Assembly: GCA_016933255.1 (NCBI GenBank)
Contig: JAFGBF010000014.1
Span: 1-64,000 of the forward strand
DNA: 64,000 bases
Source of the DNA: Candidatus Krumholzibacteriota bacterium
GTDB lineage: Bacteria; Krumholzibacteriota; Krumholzibacteriia; Krumholzibacteriales; Krumholzibacteriaceae
Direction: 5' to 3'
Shown here: in pieces, positions 1 to 7,855 of the stretch
How positions within the stretch are numbered: the first letter of the stretch is position 1
Layout of the letters: the number at the start of each line of letters is the position of its first letter
Notes under the pieces: generated by a model
Seen by the model: only the letters and a program-made list of their open reading frames with translations
The model's database searches: none
What the model was told of the DNA's origin: nothing
Made by a program: the position numbers and the translations under genes

Positions 1-36
1 AAAATGGTCGGGGCGACTGGATTTGAACCAGCGACC
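1..36. repeat. Direct repeat shared by the two tRNA-Pro genes (copy 1)
   Basis: Positions 1-36 are identical to 2827-2862. The repeat covers the T arm, the 3' acceptor strand with CCA and a run of A (T on the coding strand). It may begin before the window edge. The identity is explained by the paralogous tRNAs. Confidence 0.85.
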
Positions 37-82
37 TCCTACTCCCGAAGCAGGCGCGCTAACCGAACTGCGCTACGCCCCG
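5..82 (-). tRNA. tRNA-Pro (anticodon CGG), CCA encoded
   Basis: The minus strand folds as a complete cloverleaf. The 7-bp acceptor stem pairs CGGGGCG with CGCCCCG, the anticodon stem CCTGC/GTAGG encloses loop TTCGGGA, and the T arm reads CTGG-TTCAAAT-CCAG. The anticodon at positions 34-36 is CGG, which reads proline CCG codons. The discriminator base is A and the 3' CCA is encoded. Its acceptor and T arm are identical to the second proline tRNA at 2831-2907. A sigma70-like promoter lies just upstream. Confidence 0.97.
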
Positions 83-93
83 AATCAACCGGT

Positions 94-122
94 AAAATAT
101 CATTTTAGTAACAATAACTCAA
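94..122 (-). promoter_or_regulatory. Candidate sigma70 promoter of tRNA-Pro(CGG)
   Basis: On the minus strand TTGAGT (117-122) and TATTTT (94-99) are separated by exactly 17 bp. Each hexamer matches 4 of 6 consensus bases. A start about 7 bases downstream would give a leader of only a few bases before the tRNA 5' end at 82. Placement is convincing although the hexamers are imperfect. Confidence 0.5.
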
Positions 123-165
123 CGTAAATCGGCTGTCACTGACAATTAATCAGGGATTTTCTCAA

Positions 166-657
166 CTATATCCCCCAGAAGGATATCACTCCCAGGCTTG
201 CCAGGGTGACTACGGCACCGGCAATAAGGATTCCGGAAGCCACTGCAGGTATTGCAAGCCTAAGGGGTATCTTAAAAAGAAAGGCAGCGGCGCAGCCCGT
301 CCATGCCCCCGTCACAGGCAGAGGGATCGCCACAAATAATACCAATCCAAGCGCCTCGAATCTTTCAATTAATTTGCCTTTGCGTTTTGTGCGTTTGAAA
401 AACCAGTCGAAAAACCTGTCGAATACAGGATAGCGTCTAAGCCAGTCAGAGATTCGCTCCAGAAAGATCAAGAGCGGAATCACCGGAAGGAAATTCCCCA
501 GCACCGCGAAGATATAGGCTTCAGGCCATTCGAGACCACCTTTTGTCAGGGCATAGGGTATAGCGCCTCTCAGTTCGGAAACGGGGAGTATGCTGATCAG
601 GAAAGTCATCAACCTTGGAGAGATATTGTTGATAAAGGCAAAGACTGGATAGGCCAC
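166..657 (-). CDS. Putative small multidrug export / COG2426 membrane protein
   Basis: Integral membrane protein of the small multidrug export family (Pfam Sm_multidrug_ex, COG2426). Visible family marks are ELRGAIP near the N-terminus, a helix with VIPLLIFL, and PLPVTGAWTG before the last hydrophobic segments; about four to five membrane segments are seen. The substrate is unknown and the 'multidrug' label is only a family name. I chose the GTG at 657 because it overlaps the pcm stop (TAGTG) and has GGGAG 7 bases upstream. An ATG at 693 would add 12 residues, overlap pcm more and has no Shine-Dalgarno. It is the last gene of a surE-pcm-exporter run. Confidence 0.8.
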   Translation of the reverse strand: MAYPVFAFINNISPRLMTFLISILPVSELRGAIPYALTKGGLEWPEAYIFAVLGNFLPVIPLLIFLERISDWLRRYPVFDRFFDWFFKRTKRKGKLIERFEALGLVLFVAIPLPVTGAWTGCAAAFLFKIPLRLAIPAVASGILIAGAVVTLASLGVISFWGI

Positions 658-1310
658 TATCCCACTCCCTTCAATAGAGGAACAAACGCGCATTCTGAAA
701 GCCGCTGTCTATTTATGACACCGTCATTTTTACTGAAAAGCATCAGGCATTCCCCGTCAAACGACACCGGCGCTATCAGCAGGCCTTTTTCGGCAAGCTG
801 ATCAAGCAGTACCTCCGGATTTTCCGGTATGGTAGCTGAAACGATGATCTTGTCGAAAGGAGCGTAAAATCCCCAACCATTGAATCCGTCTGTGACTTTC
901 AGGCGTATCCGTCCTGTTTTGATCTTTGAGAGAGCGTCACCCGCTTTCTTTGACAGTTGAGGCAGCCTTTCCACAGAATAGACTTCCCTCGCGAGCAGCG
1001 ATAGGATCGCAGTCTGATATCCGGAGCCCGTACCCACCTCGAGGACCCTGTCTTCAGGCCTGATCATGAGGTACTGCATCATCAGAGCCTGAATATACGG
1101 TTGAGAGATAGTCTGTGAAAGCCCGATCGGAAAAGAACAATCATCATATGCTCTCGCTCCTATCGCAGGATCGACAAAGATATGCCTGGGCACCTCCAGA
1201 AATGCCTTTAGAATGCGTTTGTCCTGGATATCCCTGGAAGAAAGCTGTTCTTCCACCATCCTTCTTCTTGCTATTCTGTAATCTAATCCTTTTTCCATTC
1301 CAGGTCCCAT
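657..1310 (-). CDS. pcm: Protein-L-isoaspartate O-methyltransferase
   Basis: Methylates isoaspartyl residues in aged proteins with S-adenosylmethionine, starting their repair in the cytoplasm. The 217 residues show the family layout: VPRHIFVD near residue 40, SQTISQPY near 65, and the SAM-binding motif VLEVGTGSGYQT near 90. The protein ends in FVPLLKG, close to the usual FVPL end. The start overlaps the end of surE by 28 bases, so the two are translationally linked; surE-pcm pairing is common in bacteria. An internal ATG at 1298 is an alternative start and neither has a clear Shine-Dalgarno. Confidence 0.95.
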   Translation of the reverse strand: MGPGMEKGLDYRIARRRMVEEQLSSRDIQDKRILKAFLEVPRHIFVDPAIGARAYDDCSFPIGLSQTISQPYIQALMMQYLMIRPEDRVLEVGTGSGYQTAILSLLAREVYSVERLPQLSKKAGDALSKIKTGRIRLKVTDGFNGWGFYAPFDKIIVSATIPENPEVLLDQLAEKGLLIAPVSFDGECLMLFSKNDGVINRQRLSECAFVPLLKGVG

Positions 1311-2050
1311 TTTTTCAGGTCGAATATACTTTTGTAATCAGTCATCTCCATCGTTAGCGGTGTGATGGAAACAAAATTCTCAGATACAGCGGAAAAATCT
1401 GAATCGCTGTCCCTGTTCCATCCCGGCTTTCCTCCCCCTATCCAGAAATAATCTTTCCCCCTGGGATCTGTTTCCTTGACTATCGTGTCATTATAGATAC
1501 GCGAGCCGAGTTTCGTTATGCGTATCCCTTTTATCTTGTCTTCACCTACCGGAGGGATATTTACATTCCAGAGGATAGAGTCCTTTCTCTTTTCATCCAG
1601 GATCTTTTTAACGATATATCTGGTAACAGACAAAGCCGGTTTGAAAGAAGGCGGCTCCCATTTGGCCACAGAGACTGCGACAGAAGATATTCCCAGAAGC
1701 GATCCCTCGATGGCGGCAGCAACAGTGCCTGAATATATGACATCTTCACCCATATTCGGGCCATGGTTGATCCCGGATAAAACAAGATCGGGCTGGAAAT
1801 CCAGAATGCTTTTTACAGCCAGGAGAACGCAATCGGTCGGTGTGCCGGATACGCCGAATCTATCCTCTCCATAACTGGTTATCCTGAGAGGCCTGTCGAG
1901 CGTTATCGAATGGCTTGTAGCGCTTTGCTCGACTTCAGGAGCAACTACCACTACACGGCATATATCTCCAAGCCCTTCAATAAGGGTGTTTAGCCCTTCA
2001 GCTCTTATACCATCATCGTTTGTTAAAAGAATCGTAGCCTCTGCGCCCAA
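1283..2050 (-). CDS. surE: 5'/3'-nucleotidase SurE
   Basis: Metal-dependent nucleoside 5'-monophosphate phosphatase of the SurE family. The metal-binding NDDG is at residues 11-14, the conserved Ser is in EQSATSHS (about 43), and SGINHGPNMG is near 92-101. Length (255 residues) is normal. The start is TTG, supported by GAGGTG five bases upstream. It is followed by pcm, a frequent partner, and the pair is usually linked to stationary-phase survival. Confidence 0.95.
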   Translation of the reverse strand: MGAEATILLTNDDGIRAEGLNTLIEGLGDICRVVVVAPEVEQSATSHSITLDRPLRITSYGEDRFGVSGTPTDCVLLAVKSILDFQPDLVLSGINHGPNMGEDVIYSGTVAAAIEGSLLGISSVAVSVAKWEPPSFKPALSVTRYIVKKILDEKRKDSILWNVNIPPVGEDKIKGIRITKLGSRIYNDTIVKETDPRGKDYFWIGGGKPGWNRDSDSDFSAVSENFVSITPLTMEMTDYKSIFDLKKWDLEWKKD

Positions 2051-2121
2051 CCTGTCACCTCTGGTGCTATCGGAAATTCCTGCCCCCCATCCCTGACTTT
2101 TCGGGCAGGGAGATCTAGAAC

Positions 2122-2799
2122 TTACCAGAAAAAGCTTTTGAATACCAGTTTCAAAAACCTCAGGGTATCTTTACAGGGATCGATCTTGCTGGTTTCTTCG
2201 GAATAAATAGTCTTGATCTTAACGGACCCTATCGAATAATTATTTCGGGCTGCTTTGATAAGGATCTCGCTTTCGGCGTCAAAACGGTCGGATTTAAGGT
2301 CCAGAGACCGCAATAGATCGGATTTTATCAATCTGTATCCCGATTGGCTGTCTTTTAATTTGCAGCCGGTCAACCCGCTTATGACTTTTGAGGTCACTCT
2401 GTTGGTGATTTTTCTCAAAAAGGGCATATGCGAGGTATCGGTCATCCTGTCGCCCAGAATAAGATCATACTCTCCGGAGTAGAATTTATTCACAAATCCA
2501 GGGATTTCCTCAGGATCATGCTGGCCGTCTGAATCGATAGTAATAACTGCCTTGATCCCTGGTTTATCAGTCAAACGATCAAAACCGCTGCGAAGCGACT
2601 TTCCTTTTCCAGAATTGACCGGATGGCTGATAACGTGTACTCCGGCATCTTTAGCCATTTCCGCGGTCAGGTCGGACGAACCATCGTCTACTACTACGAT
2701 ATTTTCAGGAATGATATGTTTCTTTATCCTGTCCAGGACTGAAGTGATTTTTGATTCTTCATTGAAAGCGGGAACGACGACTCCTATATCCAAGAACAT
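2122..2799 (-). CDS. Family 2 glycosyltransferase, polyprenyl-phosphate sugar transferase-like
   Basis: GT-A fold glycosyltransferase resembling dolichyl- or undecaprenyl-phosphate mannose/glucose synthases. The nucleotide-binding part is VVVPAFNEE (7-15) and VVDDGSSD (36-43); the metal-binding DSD lies in DSDGQHDPEE (89-98); GDRM and QSGYR follow. There is no C-terminal membrane domain, so it is a short DPM1-like form. The longest frame starts inside the upstream tRNA and is not credible. I use ATG 2799 because GGGGTG lies just upstream; ATG 2820 is possible but lacks a Shine-Dalgarno. Sugar and acceptor cannot be told from sequence. Confidence 0.85.
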   Translation of the reverse strand: MFLDIGVVVPAFNEESKITSVLDRIKKHIIPENIVVVDDGSSDLTAEMAKDAGVHVISHPVNSGKGKSLRSGFDRLTDKPGIKAVITIDSDGQHDPEEIPGFVNKFYSGEYDLILGDRMTDTSHMPFLRKITNRVTSKVISGLTGCKLKDSQSGYRLIKSDLLRSLDLKSDRFDAESEILIKAARNNYSIGSVKIKTIYSEETSKIDPCKDTLRFLKLVFKSFFW

Positions 2800-2826
2800 C
2801 TGCACCCCGTATAGCGACATAAAGAA

Positions 2827-2862
2827 AAAATGGTCGGGGCGACTGGATTTGAACCAGCGACC
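2827..2862. repeat. Direct repeat shared by the two tRNA-Pro genes (copy 2)
   Basis: Identical over 36 bases to positions 1-36. Both copies are the 3' half of a proline tRNA and face the same way, about 2.8 kb apart, enclosing the glycosyltransferase, surE, pcm and exporter genes. Confidence 0.85.
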
Positions 2863-2907
2863 ACTTGCCCCCCATGCAAGTGCGCTACCGGACTGCGCCA
2901 CGCCCCG
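2831..2907 (-). tRNA. tRNA-Pro (anticodon GGG), CCA encoded
   Basis: The minus strand gives a full cloverleaf with acceptor CGGGGCG/CGCCCCG, anticodon stem CTTGC/GCAAG and loop ATGGGGG. The anticodon GGG reads CCC and CCU proline codons. The encoded CCA is followed at once by a T-rich tract and then by the glycosyltransferase, about 30 bases away. Confidence 0.97.
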
Positions 2908-3009
2908 ACTGCAGATAAAGTAACCCTGTATCGATTAAAAAAACAAGTCCTAAATTTATCAGGCTCAGGATAAGGTCAGGAAGAATAGTTTCTCTCTGGA
3001 ACCGTGATT

Positions 3010-3402
3010 TTAAAGTCTTTCTACAAGCGTTTTAAGCTCACTTAGATCCTGTCTCAGTGAAAGGACGATATCAAACTTGCCTGGTTCTGCGAACGGGATA
3101 CTCAGTTGTTTGATAAGAGTATCAGGGTTGTTGCGCGACTCTTTCAGTTTCTGTAAAGCGCCGGCTATCGTATACCCCTTGCCGTAGAGAAGTTTTTTTA
3201 TGGTCAGGATATATTTGATCTCCCTTACCCGGTAAGTCCTGTTTCCGGCCCTGTTTTTCTTTGGGTTGAGAATAGAAAACTGAGTTTCCCAGTACCTCAG
3301 AACATGCGGCTTAACACCGGCGATTTCGCTGACTTCCCCGATAGAATAATACAATTTAGTTGTTTTTGGCTTCATCTCTGACACGCTTTCTTGAATGGAC
3401 AT
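3010..3402 (-). CDS. MerR-family transcriptional regulator
   Basis: Small DNA-binding protein (130 residues). The N-terminal winged helix-turn-helix reads YYSIGEVSEIAGVKPHVLRYWE (about 18-39) and continues with the typical NRTYRVREI wing. The rest is a short helix with no cysteine-rich effector-binding loop, so a metal-sensing role is not supported. It begins one base after the gpsA stop (TAACATG) and is the last gene of the DUF512-der-plsY-gpsA-merR run, so it is probably co-transcribed with phospholipid genes. Target unknown. Confidence 0.88.
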   Translation of the reverse strand: MSIQESVSEMKPKTTKLYYSIGEVSEIAGVKPHVLRYWETQFSILNPKKNRAGNRTYRVREIKYILTIKKLLYGKGYTIAGALQKLKESRNNPDTLIKQLSIPFAEPGKFDIVLSLRQDLSELKTLVERL

Positions 3403-3403
3403 G

Positions 3404-4441
3404 TTATCTATACATCTCGCTTCTCGCTTTTCTTACCATCAGGTCTCTTATCGCCTTGCGCGGGTTCTTTCTGTTGAACAGGACTTTATACACCTGCTCT
3501 GTGATCGGCAGTTCCACTCCGACTCTCGAAGAGAGCTTCAACGCTGCCTTGGTGGTCTTGACCCCCTCGGCTACCATCACCATATTCTCAAGTATTTCCT
3601 TCAGTTTCTTTCCTTTTCCGATCTGTTCTCCTACAAAACGGTTTCTGCTGTGACGGCTCATGCATGTGACTATCATGTCTCCTACGCCCGCAAGCCCGCT
3701 CAAGGTGTCATCTTTGGCTCCCAGTCTGCATGCAAGCCGTTTTGTTTCGGCCAGTCCCCGCGTCAGAAGCGCGGCTTTGGTATTATCTCCAAACCCGAGC
3801 CCGTCGCAGATCCCGGCTGCGATAGCTATGGTATTTTTAAGTGAAACGCCGAGTTCTACGCCTATGAGATCACTGTTGGTATAAACTCTGAAATATTCCG
3901 TCATAAAGATATCCTGAACAGCTGAAAGTACTTTTTTGCCGGATCCAGCCACTACAATGGATGTGGGCATTTTTCGGCTTACTTCCTCTGCATGGCTCGG
4001 CCCGAGTAATCCCGCAATTCTAGCTGCAGGGACAGGAATTTCCTGGGAAAGTACTTCGCTCATCCTGCACAGAGTCTTTTCTTCAAGTCCCTTGGAAGCA
4101 TTTACGACTATGGAACGCCCGTTAAAATTCACGGATCTGCTTACCGACCTTGCCACTTTCCGCATCGTATGGCTTGGCGTGACAAAAATAAGGTAAGAAC
4201 TTCCTATCAGTGCTTCATCAATATCTGAAGTCACGGACAAAGAAGAAGGGATCCTCATTCCAGGAAGAAACCGTTTGTTCTCCTTGTCTTTTTTTATCTT
4301 ATCGGCAAATTCAGGGAAGTATTCCCATAGTTTGACCGTATATCCCTTTTCGTTAAGGAGAAGAGCAAGGGTCGTTCCCCAGCTGCCCGCGCCTAAAACG
4401 GTGATATTAACGTCCCTTTTTCTTTTTTTTGTCTTGCTCAT
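3404..4441 (-). CDS. gpsA: Glycerol-3-phosphate dehydrogenase [NAD(P)+]
   Basis: Reduces dihydroxyacetone phosphate to sn-glycerol 3-phosphate for phospholipid synthesis. The dinucleotide-binding GAGSWG is at 17-22 after a basic N-terminal stretch of about ten residues. GPSHAEEV (near 147) and KNTIAIAAG (near 203) are the family's substrate and catalytic segments, followed by LAGVGDMIVTC. The 345-residue length is normal. It lies directly after plsY, which uses its product, with a 5-base gap, so the two steps are transcribed together. Confidence 0.97.
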   Translation of the reverse strand: MSKTKKRKRDVNITVLGAGSWGTTLALLLNEKGYTVKLWEYFPEFADKIKKDKENKRFLPGMRIPSSLSVTSDIDEALIGSSYLIFVTPSHTMRKVARSVSRSVNFNGRSIVVNASKGLEEKTLCRMSEVLSQEIPVPAARIAGLLGPSHAEEVSRKMPTSIVVAGSGKKVLSAVQDIFMTEYFRVYTNSDLIGVELGVSLKNTIAIAAGICDGLGFGDNTKAALLTRGLAETKRLACRLGAKDDTLSGLAGVGDMIVTCMSRHSRNRFVGEQIGKGKKLKEILENMVMVAEGVKTTKAALKLSSRVGVELPITEQVYKVLFNRKNPRKAIRDLMVRKARSEMYR

Positions 4442-4446
4442 ACGAG

Positions 4447-5061
4447 TCAGAACAGCTTCCCTTCTTTTCCATCAATCATCCTTCTTATATTTGAACGATG
4501 CTTGTAAATCACCATTAACGCAGTGAAGATCGAAAGATATATTATCGAAGCGTGTGTCTTCCCTCCCCCAAACCTGTTTATCGTGATTATTATTACCGGA
4601 AGCATGGATATCGAGATGATACTTGCAATCGATACGATCCTGGAAACAATCAGTATTACCAGCCAGATAATAAAACATATTCCCACGGCAAGAGGAGCCA
4701 GACAGAGAAAGGCCCCTGTCGTCGTACCGACACCTTTCCCCCCGGAGAAGTTGACGAATACTGAAAAGTTGTGGCCTATTATTACTGCAAGAACAGCTAT
4801 GAGAGAATATGCAAAATGTTCAGTCCCCAGAAATGAAGCCAGTTTTACAGCGAAAAAACCCTTGCCGATGTCAATAAGCAGGACCGGCACGGCAGCCCTG
4901 GCTCCGAGGACCCTGAAAGTGTTGGCAGCCCCAAGATTGCCGCTGCCATGACTGCGCAGATCGATCCCTCTGGTCAGTCTGCCCATTATATAGCTCGAGG
5001 GGATGGAGCCCAGGATATAGCTGGTTACAATAACAAGTAATATCTTTAACGCCTGATTCAT
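4447..5061 (-). CDS. plsY: Acyl-phosphate:glycerol-3-phosphate acyltransferase
   Basis: Membrane enzyme that moves an acyl group from acyl phosphate to glycerol 3-phosphate, the first step of phosphatidic acid synthesis. All three family motifs are present: SGNLGAANTFR, GHNFSVFVNFSGGKGVGT and KHRSNIRRM near the C-terminus, set among about five membrane segments. The ATG at 5061 has AAGGAG eight bases upstream. A GTG at 5070 overlaps the der stop as GTGA but sits on the Shine-Dalgarno, so it is unlikely. The downstream neighbour gpsA supplies the substrate. Confidence 0.96.
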   Translation of the reverse strand: MNQALKILLVIVTSYILGSIPSSYIMGRLTRGIDLRSHGSGNLGAANTFRVLGARAAVPVLLIDIGKGFFAVKLASFLGTEHFAYSLIAVLAVIIGHNFSVFVNFSGGKGVGTTTGAFLCLAPLAVGICFIIWLVILIVSRIVSIASIISISMLPVIIITINRFGGGKTHASIIYLSIFTALMVIYKHRSNIRRMIDGKEGKLF

Positions 5062-5066
5062 CAGTA

Positions 5067-6386
5067 TCACTCCTTGGATTTGAGAGTGATTTTAATAGCT
5101 GTTCCTTCAAAGGTAAAGGTATTTCTTATATGATTATTTAGATAACGGATATATGAGCGAGGGAAATAGGTCGATTTGTTAACAAAAAGGGTGAAGGTAG
5201 GAGGTTCAATTCCCGTCTGAGTTCCATAATAGACCTTTCCAGTGCCTGTCTTATAGAAACTGGGGGGTGTCTTTGAGAGAGCTTCCTCCAGACACCGGTT
5301 CAACTCAGAGGTCGAGATCCTTTTTCGTCTTTCCTCCTGAATATTGAGACAAAGGGGAAATATCCGTGAGAGCCGAGTCCCCTCAAGAGCTGATATTGTC
5401 AATATCGGAGCGTACGAAAGGAAAGGCATAGCATCTTTGACCTTGGATATATATTGTCCCAACGTCCTGTTGTCCTTTTCCAGCAGATCCCATTTGTTTA
5501 ACAGGAGAACGCTTCCCTTTCTCTCCTTGTGTGCGGCGGCAGCAATCCTTGTATCCTGCCTGGAAATATCATTTCTGGAAGCATCAAGCATTATAAGTAC
5601 GATATCTGAATCTTTTACGCTCTGCAGGCTTTTCAGGCTGCTGATCGAATCCAGCCCTCTTTCAGTCCTGGACTTTCTTTTGATTCCGGCCGTGTCGATC
5701 AGAATGATCTCCTTGTCATGGTATCTCAATTTTATATTTATCGTATCACGAGTCGTTCCTGGTTCCTCGGATACTATGTGCCTGTCGTCCCCGATCAACG
5801 AGTTCAGTAGAGAGCTTTTGCCCACGTTCGGTTTCCCAACTATGGAAATGCGCAGATCCGTTTTTACAATCTGCGGCTGGGGTTTTTTCGGAAGGCGGGT
5901 AACTATTTCATCGAGAAGATCCCCTATCCCCTGCCCATGGACGGAACTTATAAAGTGAACGTCATTGAAGCCCATAGAGTAAAACTCATTCGCGTCCAGC
6001 CTGTCCTGGTTGCTTTCAACCTTGTTGACGGCAAGGATTATCTTTTCTCTTTCCTTTCTGAATGCTTTAAGAAGATTTTCATCCTCGGTCGTTACCCCCG
6101 TGTCTACATCGACGAGAAAGACGACAACAGCCGATTCAGCGACTGTTCTTTCTATTCTCGCCGTAATCTGACCCTGAAGAGGGTCTTCCCCGCTCAGGGA
6201 GAACCCGCCAGTGTCAATTACTCTGAATTCAACGCCGTTCCAGGAGGCTATTTCTTCCATCCTGTCTCTTGTGACACCCGGAGTCTTATGGGTGATTGCT
6301 TTCCTTGATCTTGTGATCCTGTTGAAAAGCGTTGATTTGCCGGAGTTGGGTTTTCCGATGATAGCAACAGTCGAGAATCTTTTCAT
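5067..6386 (-). CDS. der: GTPase Der (EngA), ribosome assembly
   Basis: Two-domain GTPase needed for 50S subunit assembly. The first G domain shows GKPNSGKS (11-18), DTGG (58-61) and NKVE (121-124); the second shows GKPNVGKS (184-191), DTAG (231-234) and NKWD. A C-terminal KH-like domain follows. The ATG at 6386 overlaps the stop of the upstream radical SAM gene (ATGA) and has AGGGAG eight bases upstream, so I prefer it to the in-frame TTG at 6410. Confidence 0.97.
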   Translation of the reverse strand: MKRFSTVAIIGKPNSGKSTLFNRITRSRKAITHKTPGVTRDRMEEIASWNGVEFRVIDTGGFSLSGEDPLQGQITARIERTVAESAVVVFLVDVDTGVTTEDENLLKAFRKEREKIILAVNKVESNQDRLDANEFYSMGFNDVHFISSVHGQGIGDLLDEIVTRLPKKPQPQIVKTDLRISIVGKPNVGKSSLLNSLIGDDRHIVSEEPGTTRDTINIKLRYHDKEIILIDTAGIKRKSRTERGLDSISSLKSLQSVKDSDIVLIMLDASRNDISRQDTRIAAAAHKERKGSVLLLNKWDLLEKDNRTLGQYISKVKDAMPFLSYAPILTISALEGTRLSRIFPLCLNIQEERRKRISTSELNRCLEEALSKTPPSFYKTGTGKVYYGTQTGIEPPTFTLFVNKSTYFPRSYIRYLNNHIRNTFTFEGTAIKITLKSKE

Positions 6387-7696
6387 CTCTTTCGCTCCCT
6401 CAAGGTACAATATTGAATGAGATCTTTTTCCAGGAAATTATTTTCGGGAACAAACACATCGATTCCAAGTCGATCCCTTATATCTCCAATTTTCAGGTCG
6501 TCAAGAAACAGCCCTTCGTGATTGATACAGTTGGGAGGCAGGATGACAGGTCCCTTGGCTATACCGGATTCCTTGACCGAGTCGATGATATCTCTTCCGC
6601 ACAAAAGTCCTGACACAGTGACTTTTTCGCCGAAGAGCCTGTTTTTAACCGTGACAATGTCAATTTGATGATCGGGCAGGTATTCTGACAGGATACTATT
6701 AATATATCTTTCCATAAGAACCGAGCCCAGGACTCCCGTGACCACAGTCATCGAGATACCGCTGATCCCCCTTTTTCTCAGTGAGCGCGAGGATTTCCTG
6801 ATATCTTCTATGAAGAGCCTTGACATCCCTACTCCGTTGGATAACTGGTCAAACGCCCCATATTCGTCTTCTTCCGGAAGTTCTTCCTCCGCGATCAGAT
6901 AAAATTCGTCCGATGGAAAAAGAAAAGGATCCTCCCCTGTCCTGTCATGATACTTTTTCCTCATCTTTTCTGACAACCGCAAAAGCCCCTGTGCGCTTTG
7001 TTTTGTAAATCCGTCCAGCCTGCATAAAGACTTTCTGTGCTTTGTCAGTCCGACCGGAACCAAAGCAAGTGATCGGCAGCCAGGATAAAGCCCGATCAGG
7101 TCATCTACAGTCTTCTCGAGTACTTTTCCGTCATTGATCTCCGGGACCAGGACCACCTGACAGTGTATGATTATTCCTTGCGATGAAAGGGAACTAAGAA
7201 TCTCTACTATCTCCATCTTGAGAGGTCTTCCGAATATCTTTTCCCTGACCTTTTTCTCTGTCGAATGCACAGATACGTATAAAGGGGAAAGATTGTATTC
7301 TATGATGCGATGAATATCGGCGGTTGTGATATCGTTCAGAGTCACATAGTTTCCGAAAAGGAAACTTAATCTATAATCATCGTCTTTTTGATATAGTGCC
7401 TCTCTCAAGCCTGGAGGAGTCTGTTCTACAAAACAGAATATGCATTTGCTCCGACAATTGATAAATGACATTTCTTCGAAAGACAGTTCATAATCGTTGA
7501 AAGTCTTGAATCTGAGCCTCTTTGAAATGAGCTTTCCGTTTTTTCTGCGAATTACAAATTCCGCCGAATCTTCACCCGCTGTACGATAAAAAAGATCGAG
7601 TTGATCGTTGACATCTATCCCCCCGATCGAGATTATTTGGTCTCCGATATGGAAAAACCCCTTTTTACCGCGGATTTCTTTAATTTCTATCGGCAT
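6383..7696 (-). CDS. PDZ / radical SAM / DUF512 iron-sulfur protein
   Basis: Conserved protein of the COG1625 / TIGR03279 type. It has an N-terminal PDZ-like segment (about 1-65), a radical SAM cluster motif C81-x3-C85-x2-C88, and the C-terminal DUF512 domain. Family members are predicted 4Fe-4S enzymes with no proven reaction; they often sit next to der, as here (ATGA overlap). The longest frame would start inside tRNA-Gly, so I take ATG 7696, which has AGGT seven bases upstream. It starts just 13 bases after the T-run of a strong terminator, so transcription of this operon must pass that terminator or start very close to it. Confidence 0.87.
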   Translation of the reverse strand: MPIEIKEIRGKKGFFHIGDQIISIGGIDVNDQLDLFYRTAGEDSAEFVIRRKNGKLISKRLRFKTFNDYELSFEEMSFINCRSKCIFCFVEQTPPGLREALYQKDDDYRLSFLFGNYVTLNDITTADIHRIIEYNLSPLYVSVHSTEKKVREKIFGRPLKMEIVEILSSLSSQGIIIHCQVVLVPEINDGKVLEKTVDDLIGLYPGCRSLALVPVGLTKHRKSLCRLDGFTKQSAQGLLRLSEKMRKKYHDRTGEDPFLFPSDEFYLIAEEELPEEDEYGAFDQLSNGVGMSRLFIEDIRKSSRSLRKRGISGISMTVVTGVLGSVLMERYINSILSEYLPDHQIDIVTVKNRLFGEKVTVSGLLCGRDIIDSVKESGIAKGPVILPPNCINHEGLFLDDLKIGDIRDRLGIDVFVPENNFLEKDLIQYCTLRERKR

Positions 7697-7708
7697 TTCC
7701 AGTACCTG

Positions 7709-7743
7709 AAAAAACCCCCGCAAGCAGCTCCGGCTCGCAGGGG
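7709..7743 (-). terminator. Rho-independent terminator after tRNA-Gly
   Basis: On the minus strand an about 11-bp GC-rich stem (7715-7743, arms CCCCTGCGAG and CTTGCGGGGG with G-T pairs) is followed by six T (7709-7714). It ends the mtaB-to-tRNA-Gly transcription unit and sits immediately before the DUF512 start codon. Confidence 0.9.
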
Positions 7744-7756
7744 AAAGAGAAATATC

Positions 7757-7832
<76 letters not shown>

Positions 7833-7855
7833 ATTCATTACGATCAGAGCGAAAG

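Noticed and set aside
2079-2109. Hairpin CCTGCCC/GGGCAGG between surE and the glycosyltransferase
   Set aside because: The loop is long (17 bases) and only a weak T-run follows on the minus strand, so I do not call it a terminator.
2800-2901. N-terminal extension of the glycosyltransferase into tRNA-Pro(GGG)
   Set aside because: The extra residues are read from tRNA sequence; a later ATG has a Shine-Dalgarno and begins at the conserved domain.
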